DNA of 64,000 nucleotides from Pedobacter westerhofensis (GCF_900182595.1 NZ_FXTN01000004.1:186001-250000), one strand, 5' to 3'; counted from the first letter of the stretch, positions 16,862 through 25,899 are shown. Made by a program: numbers and translations. The notes: generated by a model not told the origin, from the letters alone.

Positions 16862-19780
16862 ATGAATAAAAAAACTCATCTTCTGCGTTTATTAGTGGCT
16901 GCAGGGGCAATCCTCGTAGTGATGGTCAATGCCTTTGTGAACGATGGACTGCTAAAATTTTGCTGTAATGCGATCGCTGTTGCCGGCAGTGCGTACGGGA
17001 TCATCGTGTTTATCTTTCCCAGGTCGGCATTCGTGCATAAACTAAACTATCAGCTGCGTAAATATGTATTCTTCAACATACTTCTTGGCCCGGAAAGAGA
17101 GGAAAGTGTAAGCGGGGCTGATGCTTTCGTTAAGTTAAAAAGCAGATTATTAGCCTATACGGCAGAACAGATCAGTAACCGCACAGATCTCATTAACAGT
17201 CCTGAGATATTCAGTTTCGATTTTGGTGTAAAAGAAGAATTCAATGGGGGAAGCATTCCGGGGAACCAGTCAAAAGAATGGAAGGAACATCTGCAGGACC
17301 AGTTTCTGTTTATCACAGGCGCATCAGGCAGTGGAAAAACCTTCGAACTCATCAAACGCGTCCACTTCCTTTGTGAACAGCTCAAGCCTGGCGAAACCAA
17401 CCGGGAACTGCTGCGGGACCAAAAGGTTCCGCTATACATTGAGCTAAAATCATTAGACCGGAACCTTGATCAGCACTGGATTGAAGATTATATCAGTAAG
17501 TCTGCTTCCATTGCAAATAAAGACTTGAGCCTGAGCGAAATTACGGCATTAATTGTCGGTAAGCAGGTCGTTTATTTTTTTGATGGTTTAGACGAAGTCG
17601 AAGAAGAATACCGGTATGCCTGTGTCCAGGAGATGATCAGGTTATCAAAAATTACCGGTGTGCATGTCAGCTGCCGGAAAGAAGTTTTCAAACGGCTTAC
17701 TGAGGCTAATCAACTGGAACTTCAATATTATCCCGCAGAATACTTCCTTAAACCACTCAGCTTTGAATTCGTTAAGGACACAATCCGGTCACTCTTCAAC
17801 CGGACTGATGCTGTAAAGGCAGAGATGATTGAATTCATCACCAACAAACCCAGGCTGCAGCGGCATATGTCGCGGCCAATATTCCTCAATCTGTTCATCG
17901 GTGTATACACCAACTTAACTGAGGAAGAAAAGCGGAGGCTCGCAATCGGCAATGTAGAGGAAACAATGGATATCCTCTGGGCAAACTATGAAGATTTTAT
18001 CGTTAAAAATAAACTATGGAGAGACAGCGACATCCTGGGGATCAGGACGATCACCGTATGGCTGGCCAGGATCATGGGATACCGGTCGTTCTATATTGAG
18101 TCGATCCAGCCCTCATGGATTTCCACGATAAAAGAGGGTGCGGTGGTAGAGCATAAGGGCCTTCAGAAACTTTATTATTTAACCACAAGGGTGGTCGCCT
18201 CGGTGATTATCGGCAGTGCCCTGTCCTGTATCATCTCAACACCCTTTGCCCTATTGTCCGGAAGTATCATCGGCGGTACAGCAATTTCAGTATTGGCCGG
18301 TCTTTACAACAGGATAAAGGCACCGGAGGGGATTCCGGTATGGCTTACCAACTTCCTGTTTTCGATAGGAATGATCGCTGTGCTGATTATTGTCTGCGGA
18401 GGCTACCAGGGCCTGGCCCTGCGCAGGGCCCCCGAGGAAATGGCTACCCCGTACTTTTCTGCTACTGAATGCTGGCCGGGGGTATTGCTGGGCATCACCC
18501 TCAGCACTATTTTCAGTTACCGTGTGATTATGGAAAAGATCAGGAAACAATATATCCTGCCGGTAGAGCTTTTTCATTTCGACTGGCCCCATGCCGTAAA
18601 ATATGGCTTGTCCTGGGGTTTCACGAGCGGCATTATTGTAGGTACGATGGGTGTTTACGTGCGTAATAAATATGAGCAGACAGTATTCATCAGGAAGTGG
18701 CTTGTGCCATACCTGCAAAAGGAACTGCACAATTTTCGGGGAGCCTCAATCTCAGCAGCTCATCTCGATGCCGCCATTTTCATCTATGCCTTCCTTGTTA
18801 CCTTTTTCGTGGCCTCGATCCTGATTGTCCTGCTGGCGGGCCGGTACAATGATCAGGTGCAGACAAATATCGGCAAGAAACAAAAACTAAATTACGGTAT
18901 CAAAGAGTCCCGCCGTCATGCACTGGTCCACGGCGGCAAGGTAGGTGTGCTCGTTGCGGCCCTTTATTATATCATTATGCTCAGGATTGGTATGGGCAAC
19001 TGGTTTTTCTGCCTCAAAATATCTCTGGGTGCATCAGTACTGGCGTTTTTATGGTTTGGCGGGATGGAAGTGATCAACCATCGTATCCTGCGGATCAATC
19101 TTTATTTACGGGGCATTGCACCACTGGATTATACACCATGGGTACAGAAACAGCAGGATATGGGCCTGATTATATCTACGGGTTTCCAGATGAAGTTTTA
19201 TCATACTACACTGGCCGGTTATTACATGCGTTATCCGCTGGAGAATAACCCCCGCATCCGGCTGAAAAAGGTCAACGCAACAGACTTCCTTTTATATACA
19301 CTGATACTTGCTGCCTGTGTAGTGTTCATTGCACTTCCATTTTACCAGCGCTACATCGGGCAAACATACTGGAAAGGGGATTATGATATCAGGACTGATA
19401 TTCCAGAAAGTAAAAAAGTAAACGACAGCACTTACAGGTTCCTGGCAAACGGGAAAATGAATGTCTCTGCCAGCGGATATATTGTTGTAGGAACCTTTGT
19501 TGGTTACGCTTGTCCGCAGGGAACTACCTGTGGGTTTATGGGAATGCCTATCGACAGCGCTTACAATCTGGACGGGTTTGGGCAATACCGGCATGCTGCT
19601 TTACTTTACCGTATTAAACATCAGGATACGCACTGGTCTGAATATCGGTACGCTTCAGAACTCCGCTTGCTCAATGTCAAAAAGAACGACCTTTTGCAGG
19701 TACTCGTCAATGATAAGGAATGGCAGAATAACACTAAACGTTACCAGCTTTCAATGAAAGCCTGCGGAAATTGCAAATAA
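16862..19780 (+). CDS. Membrane NACHT NTPase with a C-terminal extracytoplasmic domain
   Basis: 972 residues. Two N-terminal membrane helices (about 8-26 and 33-52) precede a NACHT NTPase domain with Walker A GASGSGKT (153-160), Walker B VVYFFDGLDE (D241-E245, the DGxDE NACHT signature) and a sensor-like VSCRKE near 269-274. About eight further membrane helices follow (440-480, 495-515, 540-555, 580-600, 637-658, 690-707, 717-735, 808-826). A segment around 752-792 (GIAPLDYTPW...YHTTLAGYYMRY) resembles the FIHR-like helix found in membrane NACHT proteins of other phyla. Residues 830-972 form a Cys-containing beta domain beyond the last helix, with strands such as ASGYIVVGTFVGYA and DLLQVLVNDKEWQNN that recall jelly-roll or LecA-like lectins. 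Bacterial NACHT proteins include antiphage and signalling members; the role here is unknown. The GDPD gene follows almost without a gap. Confidence 0.93.
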   Translation: MNKKTHLLRLLVAAGAILVVMVNAFVNDGLLKFCCNAIAVAGSAYGIIVFIFPRSAFVHKLNYQLRKYVFFNILLGPEREESVSGADAFVKLKSRLLAYTAEQISNRTDLINSPEIFSFDFGVKEEFNGGSIPGNQSKEWKEHLQDQFLFITGASGSGKTFELIKRVHFLCEQLKPGETNRELLRDQKVPLYIELKSLDRNLDQHWIEDYISKSASIANKDLSLSEITALIVGKQVVYFFDGLDEVEEEYRYACVQEMIRLSKITGVHVSCRKEVFKRLTEANQLELQYYPAEYFLKPLSFEFVKDTIRSLFNRTDAVKAEMIEFITNKPRLQRHMSRPIFLNLFIGVYTNLTEEEKRRLAIGNVEETMDILWANYEDFIVKNKLWRDSDILGIRTITVWLARIMGYRSFYIESIQPSWISTIKEGAVVEHKGLQKLYYLTTRVVASVIIGSALSCIISTPFALLSGSIIGGTAISVLAGLYNRIKAPEGIPVWLTNFLFSIGMIAVLIIVCGGYQGLALRRAPEEMATPYFSATECWPGVLLGITLSTIFSYRVIMEKIRKQYILPVELFHFDWPHAVKYGLSWGFTSGIIVGTMGVYVRNKYEQTVFIRKWLVPYLQKELHNFRGASISAAHLDAAIFIYAFLVTFFVASILIVLLAGRYNDQVQTNIGKKQKLNYGIKESRRHALVHGGKVGVLVAALYYIIMLRIGMGNWFFCLKISLGASVLAFLWFGGMEVINHRILRINLYLRGIAPLDYTPWVQKQQDMGLIISTGFQMKFYHTTLAGYYMRYPLENNPRIRLKKVNATDFLLYTLILAACVVFIALPFYQRYIGQTYWKGDYDIRTDIPESKKVNDSTYRFLANGKMNVSASGYIVVGTFVGYACPQGTTCGFMGMPIDSAYNLDGFGQYRHAALLYRIKHQDTHWSEYRYASELRLLNVKKNDLLQVLVNDKEWQNNTKRYQLSMKACGNCK

Positions 19781-19791
19781 ATAACCATCAA

Positions 19792-20532
19792 ATGAACCAT
19801 CAGCTAATGTCCTGGCTTACCAGTATGCCCATCGCACACCGCGGTCTGTATGACGAGGAAAATGCCATACCGGAAAATTCCATGACTGCATTCGAAAAGG
19901 CAATTGAACACAATTACGCGATTGAGCTGGACGTATATGTAACCCTGAGCCATGAGGTAGTTGTTTTTCATGATCCAACATTGAGAAGAATGTGCGGTGT
20001 TGACAAACGTGTAGAATCTTTAACCAAAGAAAATCTGGCGCGTTATCAGTTGCTGAGGACGGGCGAGCGGATACCTTTGCTAAAAGATGTACTTAGACTC
20101 GTGAGGGGCAGGGTGCCCCTGCTGATCGAAATTAAACGGCAGCCCTGGATTAAAAATGCCAATATGGTGATTTTGAATACGCTGCTGGGTTATAAAGGAG
20201 AGATGGCTGTACAGTCGTTTGATCCCTTTGTGCTCGGATGGTTTGCCCGGAAAGGCCCGATGGTGACGCGTGGCCAGCTTGCCTCAGACTTCCGCTCAGA
20301 AAAAATGCACTGGCTTTTGAAATACCTGCTGTGCAACCTCAAGCTTAATTTTATTAGTAAGCCACATTTTCTGGCCTATGATGCAAAGGCGCTCCCTAAA
20401 CGCCATATCGAAAGAAGAAGGAAAAAGAATGGAATGATTGTGCTGGGCTGGACGGTTGCAGACCAGGCGGAGCTGAACAGGATTAAACCGCATTGCGACA
20501 ATATTATTTTTGAGAGATTCAGGCCCGGATAG
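19792..20532 (+). CDS. Glycerophosphodiester phosphodiesterase family protein (GDPD)
   Basis: 246 residues from ATG 19792; an in-frame TTG at 19771 overlapping the NACHT stop is a possible earlier start. It is a TIM-barrel GDPD enzyme with all expected active-site residues: AHRG (His-Arg) near the N-terminus, PENSMTAF, the metal-binding pair in IELDVYVT (Glu and Asp), and VVFHDPT (second His). Downstream strands PLLIEIKRQ, AVQSFDPF and VLGWTVADQAELNRI are also typical. It hydrolyses glycerophosphodiesters or related lipid head groups using a divalent cation. There is no signal peptide, so it is cytosolic. It lies 11 bp after the NACHT gene, so the two are almost certainly co-transcribed, which links the membrane NACHT protein to lipid turnover. 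Confidence 0.93.
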   Translation: MNHQLMSWLTSMPIAHRGLYDEENAIPENSMTAFEKAIEHNYAIELDVYVTLSHEVVVFHDPTLRRMCGVDKRVESLTKENLARYQLLRTGERIPLLKDVLRLVRGRVPLLIEIKRQPWIKNANMVILNTLLGYKGEMAVQSFDPFVLGWFARKGPMVTRGQLASDFRSEKMHWLLKYLLCNLKLNFISKPHFLAYDAKALPKRHIERRRKKNGMIVLGWTVADQAELNRIKPHCDNIIFERFRPG

Positions 20533-20533
20533 A

Positions 20534-20565
20534 AAAAAGGCCGGCAAATTCTGCCAGCCCTTCTT
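20534..20565. terminator. Bidirectional terminator between GDPD and the small basic protein
   Basis: An 8-bp stem (GGCnGGCA with its complement, one wobble) around 20540-20561 is flanked by T-rich DNA: TTCTTT on the plus strand and a six-T run on the minus strand (A run 20533-20538). Confidence 0.7.
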
Positions 20566-20569
20566 TAGC

Positions 20570-20707
20570 TTATCTATGCGGACGGTGATTAACCACTACA
20601 TGGTGTCTTTTTTTACGGTGTTTCTTACGATGATGTGGTTGCGCGTCGGCTGCCTGAAAGGCAAAGGTAGTCAGTAAAATGAATACCAGAATTTTTATGT
20701 GTTTCAT
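20570..20707 (-). CDS. Small exported basic protein (45 aa)
   Basis: ATG at 20705-20707, TAA at 20570-20572. Residues 1-22 are a clear signal peptide (basic start, hydrophobic core, AADAQ cleavage region). The mature part is about 23 residues and extremely basic, made mostly of His, Lys and Arg (HHRKKHRKKRHH). Such short His/Lys/Arg-rich exported peptides recur in Sphingobacteriaceae genomes, but I know of no assigned function; metal or polyanion binding is possible. A terminator lies 4-10 bp past the stop, which supports it being a real gene. It is tandem with the 47-residue lipoprotein upstream. Confidence 0.7.
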   Translation of the reverse strand: MKHIKILVFILLTTFAFQAADAQPHHRKKHRKKRHHVVVNHRPHR

Positions 20708-20767
20708 AGAATTGATATAAGTGTGTACTTAAATGTTGATGTATTCAGCTGCAATGCTTGCAGAAGA

Positions 20768-20911
20768 TTAATTGTGCCGGCCTCTTTCCTGTTGTCCTTT
20801 TCCCTCATTGTGCCCCCCATTTCCCCTGTGATGGCGCATTTCTGCACAGCCTGATAACATTACAGCCGTGACTAACAGCAGGCAGAACGTTTTGATAGTA
20901 TTATTTTTCAT
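20768..20911 (-). CDS. Small lipoprotein (47 aa)
   Basis: ATG at 20909-20911, TAA at 20768-20770. A lipoprotein signal peptide with lipobox LSGC (Cys22) is followed by a 25-residue hydrophilic, Gly/His/Arg/Gln-rich tail. No fold is predicted. It lies 60 bp upstream of the small basic exported protein on the same strand, so the two may form a tiny envelope operon. Function unknown. Confidence 0.65.
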   Translation of the reverse strand: MKNNTIKTFCLLLVTAVMLSGCAEMRHHRGNGGHNEGKGQQERGRHN

Positions 20912-21147
20912 GTTCGTTTATGATTTGAAGTTAGAACACGAATGAGCCCTGATTGTTGCCTGCCTGGGGGGCGTTATCGACAGACGGCAGGCTTGTGTCG
21001 ACGCAGCGGTACAATGTGCAGATGAAAGTTGCGGTGTTTTGCTGCTCATAAATCAATTTTGATTGAATCAATATTTTAAATAGCTTGCAGAGCCTCGATT
21101 CCGGAGCTTTCATACATTCAAATCATCTGACAGGGATATAACATATA

Positions 21148-22254
21148 ATGGATACAAACAAAACCGCGGGTACGCTTCTCCAAACAAAACAGCATTATGA
21201 AATTCTCGACGGACTGAGAGGGTTTGCCGCTCTGGCGGTGGTCACCTTCCATTTTATGGAGTGGGTATATACTGATTCCAGTCAGAACTTTATCGGCCAC
21301 GGTTTTTTGGCGGTCGATTTCTTTTTCTGCCTTTCCGGATTTGTGATCGGTTATGCCTACGATGACCGCATCGCCAAAATGGGCAGAGCTAAGTTTTTCA
21401 TATCAAGAATGATCAGGCTGCACCCACTGGTTGTAGCAGGATCTGTCCTGGGCCTGCTGGCATTCTTGTTCGATCCCTTTGGCGGTCATCCGGAAATGTA
21501 CAGCACCGGAAAAATCATTCTGACATTTTTCTGTTCCATACTGATGATTCCCTTACCTGTGATAGCCGACAGGGGTTTTAACCTGTTCAGCTTTAATGCA
21601 CCGGCCTGGTCGTTATTTTGGGAATATATGGCCAATATTGTCTACGGATTTGTGCTTTACCGCATTAGCAAAGCTTTCGTGCTGCTGTTAACCATTCTTT
21701 CTGCAGTTGCGATATGCTGTGTCAGCTATCGCTCCGGCAATTTGCTGGGCGGCTGGAGCGGGCCAACGTTCTGGGACGGCTGCGCCAGGATATCCTATTC
21801 CTTTTTAGCAGGACTGCTGATTTACCGTTCCAACTGGATCATCAAAAACAAGCTGGGTTTTATCGGTCTGGCCATATTGCTGCTCCTTGCCTTTATCATG
21901 CCAGCCTCCCCAAAATGGAACTGGTTCGCAGAACCTATCATTGTACTGCTTTATTTTCCCTTACTGATTGCTTTAGGCGCCGGGGCTGCACTGTCGCCCG
22001 GACTAAAAAACATTTGCGTATTTTCAGGAAAGATCTCTTACCCGCTTTACATGACGCATTATGCTGCATTATGGATGTTCGGTAATTATCTGACCAATTA
22101 CAAGCCGGATGCGGATCATTTAACCCTGATCATTATATCCGGTGTGCTGCTGCTGCTTGGCGCATCATATCTGGTAATGGTGCTTTATGATATCCCGCTG
22201 AGGAAATATCTGACAGAAAAATGGAAGCAGCGGTTAGCCAGTAATCAGACTTAA
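21148..22254 (+). CDS. Acyltransferase family 3 (OafA/NolL-type) membrane protein
   Basis: 368 residues with about 10 membrane helices. It begins with the family signature YEILDGLRGFAALAVVTFHF, which includes the conserved Arg and, 11 residues later, the His of the active-site region. LSGFVIGYAY and the R-M-I-R-L-H-P motif (ISRMIRLHP) follow, all typical of the acyl_transf_3 family. These integral inner-membrane enzymes move acetyl or other acyl groups to sugars of O-antigen, exopolysaccharide or antibiotics. The acceptor is unknown, and no polysaccharide cluster is adjacent. It stands alone between the minus-strand small genes and the Tat-signal genes. Confidence 0.93.
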   Translation: MDTNKTAGTLLQTKQHYEILDGLRGFAALAVVTFHFMEWVYTDSSQNFIGHGFLAVDFFFCLSGFVIGYAYDDRIAKMGRAKFFISRMIRLHPLVVAGSVLGLLAFLFDPFGGHPEMYSTGKIILTFFCSILMIPLPVIADRGFNLFSFNAPAWSLFWEYMANIVYGFVLYRISKAFVLLLTILSAVAICCVSYRSGNLLGGWSGPTFWDGCARISYSFLAGLLIYRSNWIIKNKLGFIGLAILLLLAFIMPASPKWNWFAEPIIVLLYFPLLIALGAGAALSPGLKNICVFSGKISYPLYMTHYAALWMFGNYLTNYKPDADHLTLIIISGVLLLLGASYLVMVLYDIPLRKYLTEKWKQRLASNQT

Positions 22255-22336
22255 GGTAGTTAATTTCGTATTGCCAGGGATATTCCTGTGAATATACAAG
22301 CAAGTATTTCATCATGCTCAATCAAGCCTAAATATA

Positions 22337-23704
22337 ATGCCTAAACAACCAACCAAACTTAAAAGCAGGGCTGCAGATCCTGTTTCAGCCGATCAGATCA
22401 TACAATCAAACCCAGTCATCAGCAGGCGCGACATGCTTGGACTGACAGGCGTCGCCGGTCTTACGCTCTTAACCGGTCTTGGGTCAAAAACCTTTGCACA
22501 AACTGCAGCAGTACGTCCCCGCATCGCATGCCTTGTCAGCTACTGGGGTGCTCCGAGGTCGCATGCCGACTGGATCATTACCAAACTGCTGGACGGTTAC
22601 TGGTGGGAGGGAGCACATACCCCCTCGCGGGTAGAGGTTGTCGCTATTTACATCCATCAGCTTCCTGAAAGCGGACTGGGGCAGAAAGTAGCTAAAACCA
22701 AAAATATTCCAATCTTCAAAACCGTAGGCGAAGCTGTCACCCTTGGTGGCAAAGAACTCGCCGTGGATGGCGTTGTCATCGTTGCCGAACACGGAGAATA
22801 TCCTACCAATCTCAAAGGACAGTGGATGTTGCCGCGCTGGTGGATTTACCAGCAGGTAATCCGGGTGTTCGAGCAAAGCAAACGTTCGGTGCCCATCTTT
22901 AACGATAAACACCTTTCTTACAACTGGGACGAAGCCAAATGGATGTTCGATAAATCACGGGAGCTCAATTTTCCCTTAACCGGTGGTTCGTCCATACCCG
23001 TATTTTACCGCACGCCAGAAATAGAACTCGCTAACGATACCCCAATCAGGGCTTCAATCCTGGTAGGAGATACTGCCGATGAAGGCGCACTTTTCCATTG
23101 TGTAGACCTGCTCCAGGCTTTTGTGGAACGCCGCAAAGGAGGGGAAACGGGTGTAAAATCAGTGCAGTGTATCCGCGGGCCGGAAACCTGGGCCTGGGTG
23201 GAACGTACCGCATGGGCCGCCAAACTGCTTGAATCTGTCAGGAAGAAATTTGAGTTTACGCCAGGCCACTTTCAGGAGATGGAACGTCCAAACGTCTGTA
23301 TCATCGAGTATAATGATGGAACGGTGGCAGCAGTAATCTCGGCTAAGAGTGCAGCCTGGACTTACGCGGCCGAAATCGAAAAGCAGGATCAACCTGCGCT
23401 GGTCTCCATTCTTGGCTGGCCCGGCCCTTTTGCGCAATATCATGCCTCTAATGCCCAACCGCACTGGATTACCGAAATGATGGTAACCAAAAAGGAACCG
23501 TTTAACGCAGAGCGGTTATTGTTGTCGACAGGAATTGTATCTTACAATATGGAGTCGAACTGGGAGAATGGCAAGTATTCTCCTGTGGGGCGCCGCATCA
23601 AAACACCTTTTATGAACATTAGCTACCGCCCAACGCGAGGAGCACAATTCAGCAAAGGGCAGCGCCCGCCAAACACACCGTATATAAGGGGCTTCGATAC
23701 CTAG
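22337..23704 (+). CDS. Tat-exported protein of unknown function
   Basis: 455 residues. A twin-arginine signal spans about 28-55: SRRDMLGLTG followed by a hydrophobic stretch and a SKTFAQTA cleavage region, preceded by an unusually long n-region. The mature part starts RPRIACLVSYWGAPRSHAD and looks like an alpha/beta fold: hydrophobic strands (VDGVVIVAEHGEYP, PALVSILGWPGPFAQYH) alternate with amphipathic helices. I do not recognise a named family or catalytic motif. The region GPETWAWVERTAWAAKLL resembles segments of Gfo/Idh/MocA-like oxidoreductases, but no Rossmann glycine motif is visible. It lies 45 bp upstream of an M19 dipeptidase that also has a Tat-like signal, so both probably act together outside the cytoplasm. 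Confidence 0.88.
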   Translation: MPKQPTKLKSRAADPVSADQIIQSNPVISRRDMLGLTGVAGLTLLTGLGSKTFAQTAAVRPRIACLVSYWGAPRSHADWIITKLLDGYWWEGAHTPSRVEVVAIYIHQLPESGLGQKVAKTKNIPIFKTVGEAVTLGGKELAVDGVVIVAEHGEYPTNLKGQWMLPRWWIYQQVIRVFEQSKRSVPIFNDKHLSYNWDEAKWMFDKSRELNFPLTGGSSIPVFYRTPEIELANDTPIRASILVGDTADEGALFHCVDLLQAFVERRKGGETGVKSVQCIRGPETWAWVERTAWAAKLLESVRKKFEFTPGHFQEMERPNVCIIEYNDGTVAAVISAKSAAWTYAAEIEKQDQPALVSILGWPGPFAQYHASNAQPHWITEMMVTKKEPFNAERLLLSTGIVSYNMESNWENGKYSPVGRRIKTPFMNISYRPTRGAQFSKGQRPPNTPYIRGFDT

Positions 23705-23749
23705 CCCACACTTCAACTGAACTGATCAATTAATGAACCAAATAATATA

Positions 23750-25021
23750 ATGAACCGCAGAGACCTAATTAAGAGCCTAACCATATTGCCTATAGCAGGA
23801 AAATTGTTCCCTGTACAAACCCTTTCCGCCGCCCCTCTTGCCAGATATAGTTTCCCTTTTGCTGAAGATAAACCGATGCCGGCAATACACCGAAATTCAT
23901 TTGTGATGGACGGACATATCCATGTGATGACCCGCGAATTGCTGATGAAAACGGATATCGGGCAGCGTTATACGGATGGGAGCGTTGATCTCCCGCGCGC
24001 CAAAGAAGGCGGTATGGATGCCATGTTCTTTTCGGTTTATACGCCCGACGTGTACTATCCCGGAAGGTTCGAGACCAAAAATACATTCAGGGTGATCAAT
24101 CTTGCCCTGGACCAGATCAAAAAAAACAATGCCGTGATTGAGCTGGCACTTACGGCCACAGACATCGTCCGCATCAACAAAAAAGGCAAAATTGCCGCTT
24201 TCCTTGATCTGGAAGGCGGATTTGACCTTGATGGTGATCTTAATCTGCTCCGTGCAATGCATCAACTGGGATTGAGGTGTATGCAGCTGACTGCCCACAA
24301 TACAACGAACGCGTTCATAGATGCTTGTAATGATATCAGTTACTGGGGCGGGATCAATGATCTCGGCAAACAGATTATCTCCGAAATGAACACGCTCGGC
24401 ATGGTGATCAATGTTGCGCATGCCTCCAATGATGCGATCCTGCAAGCCACTGAAGCAAGTAAAGATCCTGTGATCTACAGCCACGGAGGTTTTTTCAATA
24501 TCGTAAATCACCCCCGTTGTATCAGCGACGAAGCCGCAAAAGCGATTGCTGCAAAAGGTGGTGTGATTGGGATTCAGTTCGGAAGCCTGTTCAATAATCC
24601 GAAATACTATGCCTGGCAAAATCCCTCGCCGGCTCCGAAGGTTACTGTGCCAAAAGGTACAAAGCCGGCTTCTTTAGTGCCAAAACCGAATACACAGACG
24701 ATAGAAGAGGTCGACAAACAGCTGGCGACTGAAGTGCCGCTGAATTTCAGGGGGACTATACCCGATGAATACTGGATGCACATTGATCAGCTGGCTAAAG
24801 TGATCGACTATGGGGTGAAACTGGTAGGCGAGGATCACATTGCATTGGGTGCCGATCTGGATGGTGGACCTGAACTGCCACATGAAATGAAAGACATCAG
24901 TGATTACCCCCAAATTACAATAGCGATGCAAAAGCTCGGCTATAGTGATACACGGATCAAAAAGATCCTTGGCTTAAACTGGCTGCGTGTAATACGCCAG
25001 GTAACGGAGAACAAAGCCTGA
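23750..25021 (+). CDS. Membrane dipeptidase family protein (peptidase M19), Tat-like signal
   Basis: 423 residues with an N-terminal NRRDLIKSLTILPIAG segment that fits a short Tat signal (RRDLIK). It belongs to the renal dipeptidase (M19) TIM-barrel family. Candidate metal ligands are H56 and H58 in MDGHIHVM, bridging E155 in FLDLEGG, H224 in NVAHAS and H245 in YSHGG. In the classical enzyme the second ligand is Asp (HxD); here it is His, as in the wider amidohydrolase superfamily. LGADLDGG near the C-terminus is also typical. It would hydrolyse dipeptides or related amides in the periplasm. A long insertion with repeated Pro, Lys and Thr (about 287-320) is unusual. It is the second gene of the 22337-25021 unit, ended by a hairpin at 25057-25094. 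Confidence 0.93.
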   Translation: MNRRDLIKSLTILPIAGKLFPVQTLSAAPLARYSFPFAEDKPMPAIHRNSFVMDGHIHVMTRELLMKTDIGQRYTDGSVDLPRAKEGGMDAMFFSVYTPDVYYPGRFETKNTFRVINLALDQIKKNNAVIELALTATDIVRINKKGKIAAFLDLEGGFDLDGDLNLLRAMHQLGLRCMQLTAHNTTNAFIDACNDISYWGGINDLGKQIISEMNTLGMVINVAHASNDAILQATEASKDPVIYSHGGFFNIVNHPRCISDEAAKAIAAKGGVIGIQFGSLFNNPKYYAWQNPSPAPKVTVPKGTKPASLVPKPNTQTIEEVDKQLATEVPLNFRGTIPDEYWMHIDQLAKVIDYGVKLVGEDHIALGADLDGGPELPHEMKDISDYPQITIAMQKLGYSDTRIKKILGLNWLRVIRQVTENKA

Positions 25022-25056
25022 ATTCAGGATCCCATTGATTCCGCTCTCAGATCTCA

Positions 25057-25094
25057 GCGGATGAACTGAATGCACAGGCATACAGTTCATCCGC
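25057..25094 (+). terminator. Hairpin downstream of the dipeptidase gene
   Basis: A perfect 12-bp inverted repeat (25057-25068 with 25083-25094) with a 14-nt loop, 36 bp past the stop. It lacks a strong T run. Confidence 0.6.
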
Positions 25095-25184
25095 CAGTCA
25101 TCTGGTCCTTATATCATTTATGCAGGCTGTCATTTATTCTTTACATTAATTTCATCAAGGTTATCAGCAATGTAGAATAATCAT

Positions 25185-25192
25185 TAGCTTTG
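25185..25192 (+). promoter_or_regulatory. Bacteroidota -7 element (TAGCTTTG) of the sigma-factor gene
   Basis: Exact TAnnTTTG match 48 bp ahead of the sigma-factor ATG. No good -33 TTTG is seen, so this is a partial promoter call. Confidence 0.5.
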
Positions 25193-25240
25193 GTTGCCAA
25201 ATAATTTATTTCATATTGCCTGACAACTAATAAATGAATA

Positions 25241-25819
25241 ATGACTGCTTATAATTGTCTGAGTGATCTGGAATTGTTGGATTTAGTAAAATCAGACAAT
25301 GAATCTGCATTCGCAGAAATTTATGAGCGTTATTTTGGTGTCCTTTATCTGCATGCCTATCACAGGCTGCATGACCAGGATGAAGCTAAAGACCTGATAC
25401 AGGAGCTGTTCACCTATCTCTGGTCTACGCGCCGGGTTCTTGAACCTAAAACTAATTTTTCAAATTACCTTTATACCTGGGTGCGTAACCGCGTTCTTAA
25501 CGTCATCGCCCATAAGCAGGTGCAGGAAAAATACCTTTCCACACTGCCGCCATTAGACAGCTCTGTAGAATCTTTAACAGATCATCGCCTCCGCGAAAGG
25601 CAGCTGGCTGCCATTATTGAACGTGAAGTCGCTTTACTGCCGCCAAAAATGCGCGAGGTATTTATGATGAGCAGGAAAGCTAACCTGAGTTACAAAGATA
25701 TCGGCGCTCAGTTAAACCTGAGCGAGCAGACTGTCAGGAGCCATGTAAAGAATGCATTGAAAATTTTGAAGGCCAGACTGGGCATTCTTTTCTATCTGTT
25801 TATTATTTTCTACAAATAA
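25241..25819 (+). CDS. ECF RNA polymerase sigma factor (FecI-like)
   Basis: 192 residues. Region 2 contains FAEIYERYFGVLYLHAYHRLHD and DEAKDLIQELFTYLW, the usual core-binding and -10 recognition segment. Region 4 holds LPPKMREVFMMSRKANLSYKDIGAQLNLSEQTVRSH, the -35 recognising helix-turn-helix. It is the typical FecI-like ECF factor of Bacteroidota SusCD loci. It sits directly upstream of a FecR anti-sigma factor and a SusC receptor with an STN domain, so outer-membrane substrate binding should release this factor through FecR to transcribe the locus. The C-terminus ends in a hydrophobic stretch (ILFYLFIIFYK). Confidence 0.95.
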   Translation: MTAYNCLSDLELLDLVKSDNESAFAEIYERYFGVLYLHAYHRLHDQDEAKDLIQELFTYLWSTRRVLEPKTNFSNYLYTWVRNRVLNVIAHKQVQEKYLSTLPPLDSSVESLTDHRLRERQLAAIIEREVALLPPKMREVFMMSRKANLSYKDIGAQLNLSEQTVRSHVKNALKILKARLGILFYLFIIFYK

Positions 25820-25899
25820 TATTTTTCAGAAATAACATTTTTTTTACCCCCATGAGCCTGAGCCTCCTGTCTATATTATTATAAGACATATACCAGGCT

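Noticed and set aside
9943..20532. The region from the multi-sensor operon to the NACHT-GDPD pair as a single mobile island.
   Set aside because: No integrase, tRNA, direct repeats or insertion sequence at the edges, and base composition looks uniform by eye.
20931..21113. A 60-codon minus-strand ORF between the small lipoprotein and the acyltransferase.
   Set aside because: No signal peptide, motif or clear start context; composition looks like random intergenic DNA.
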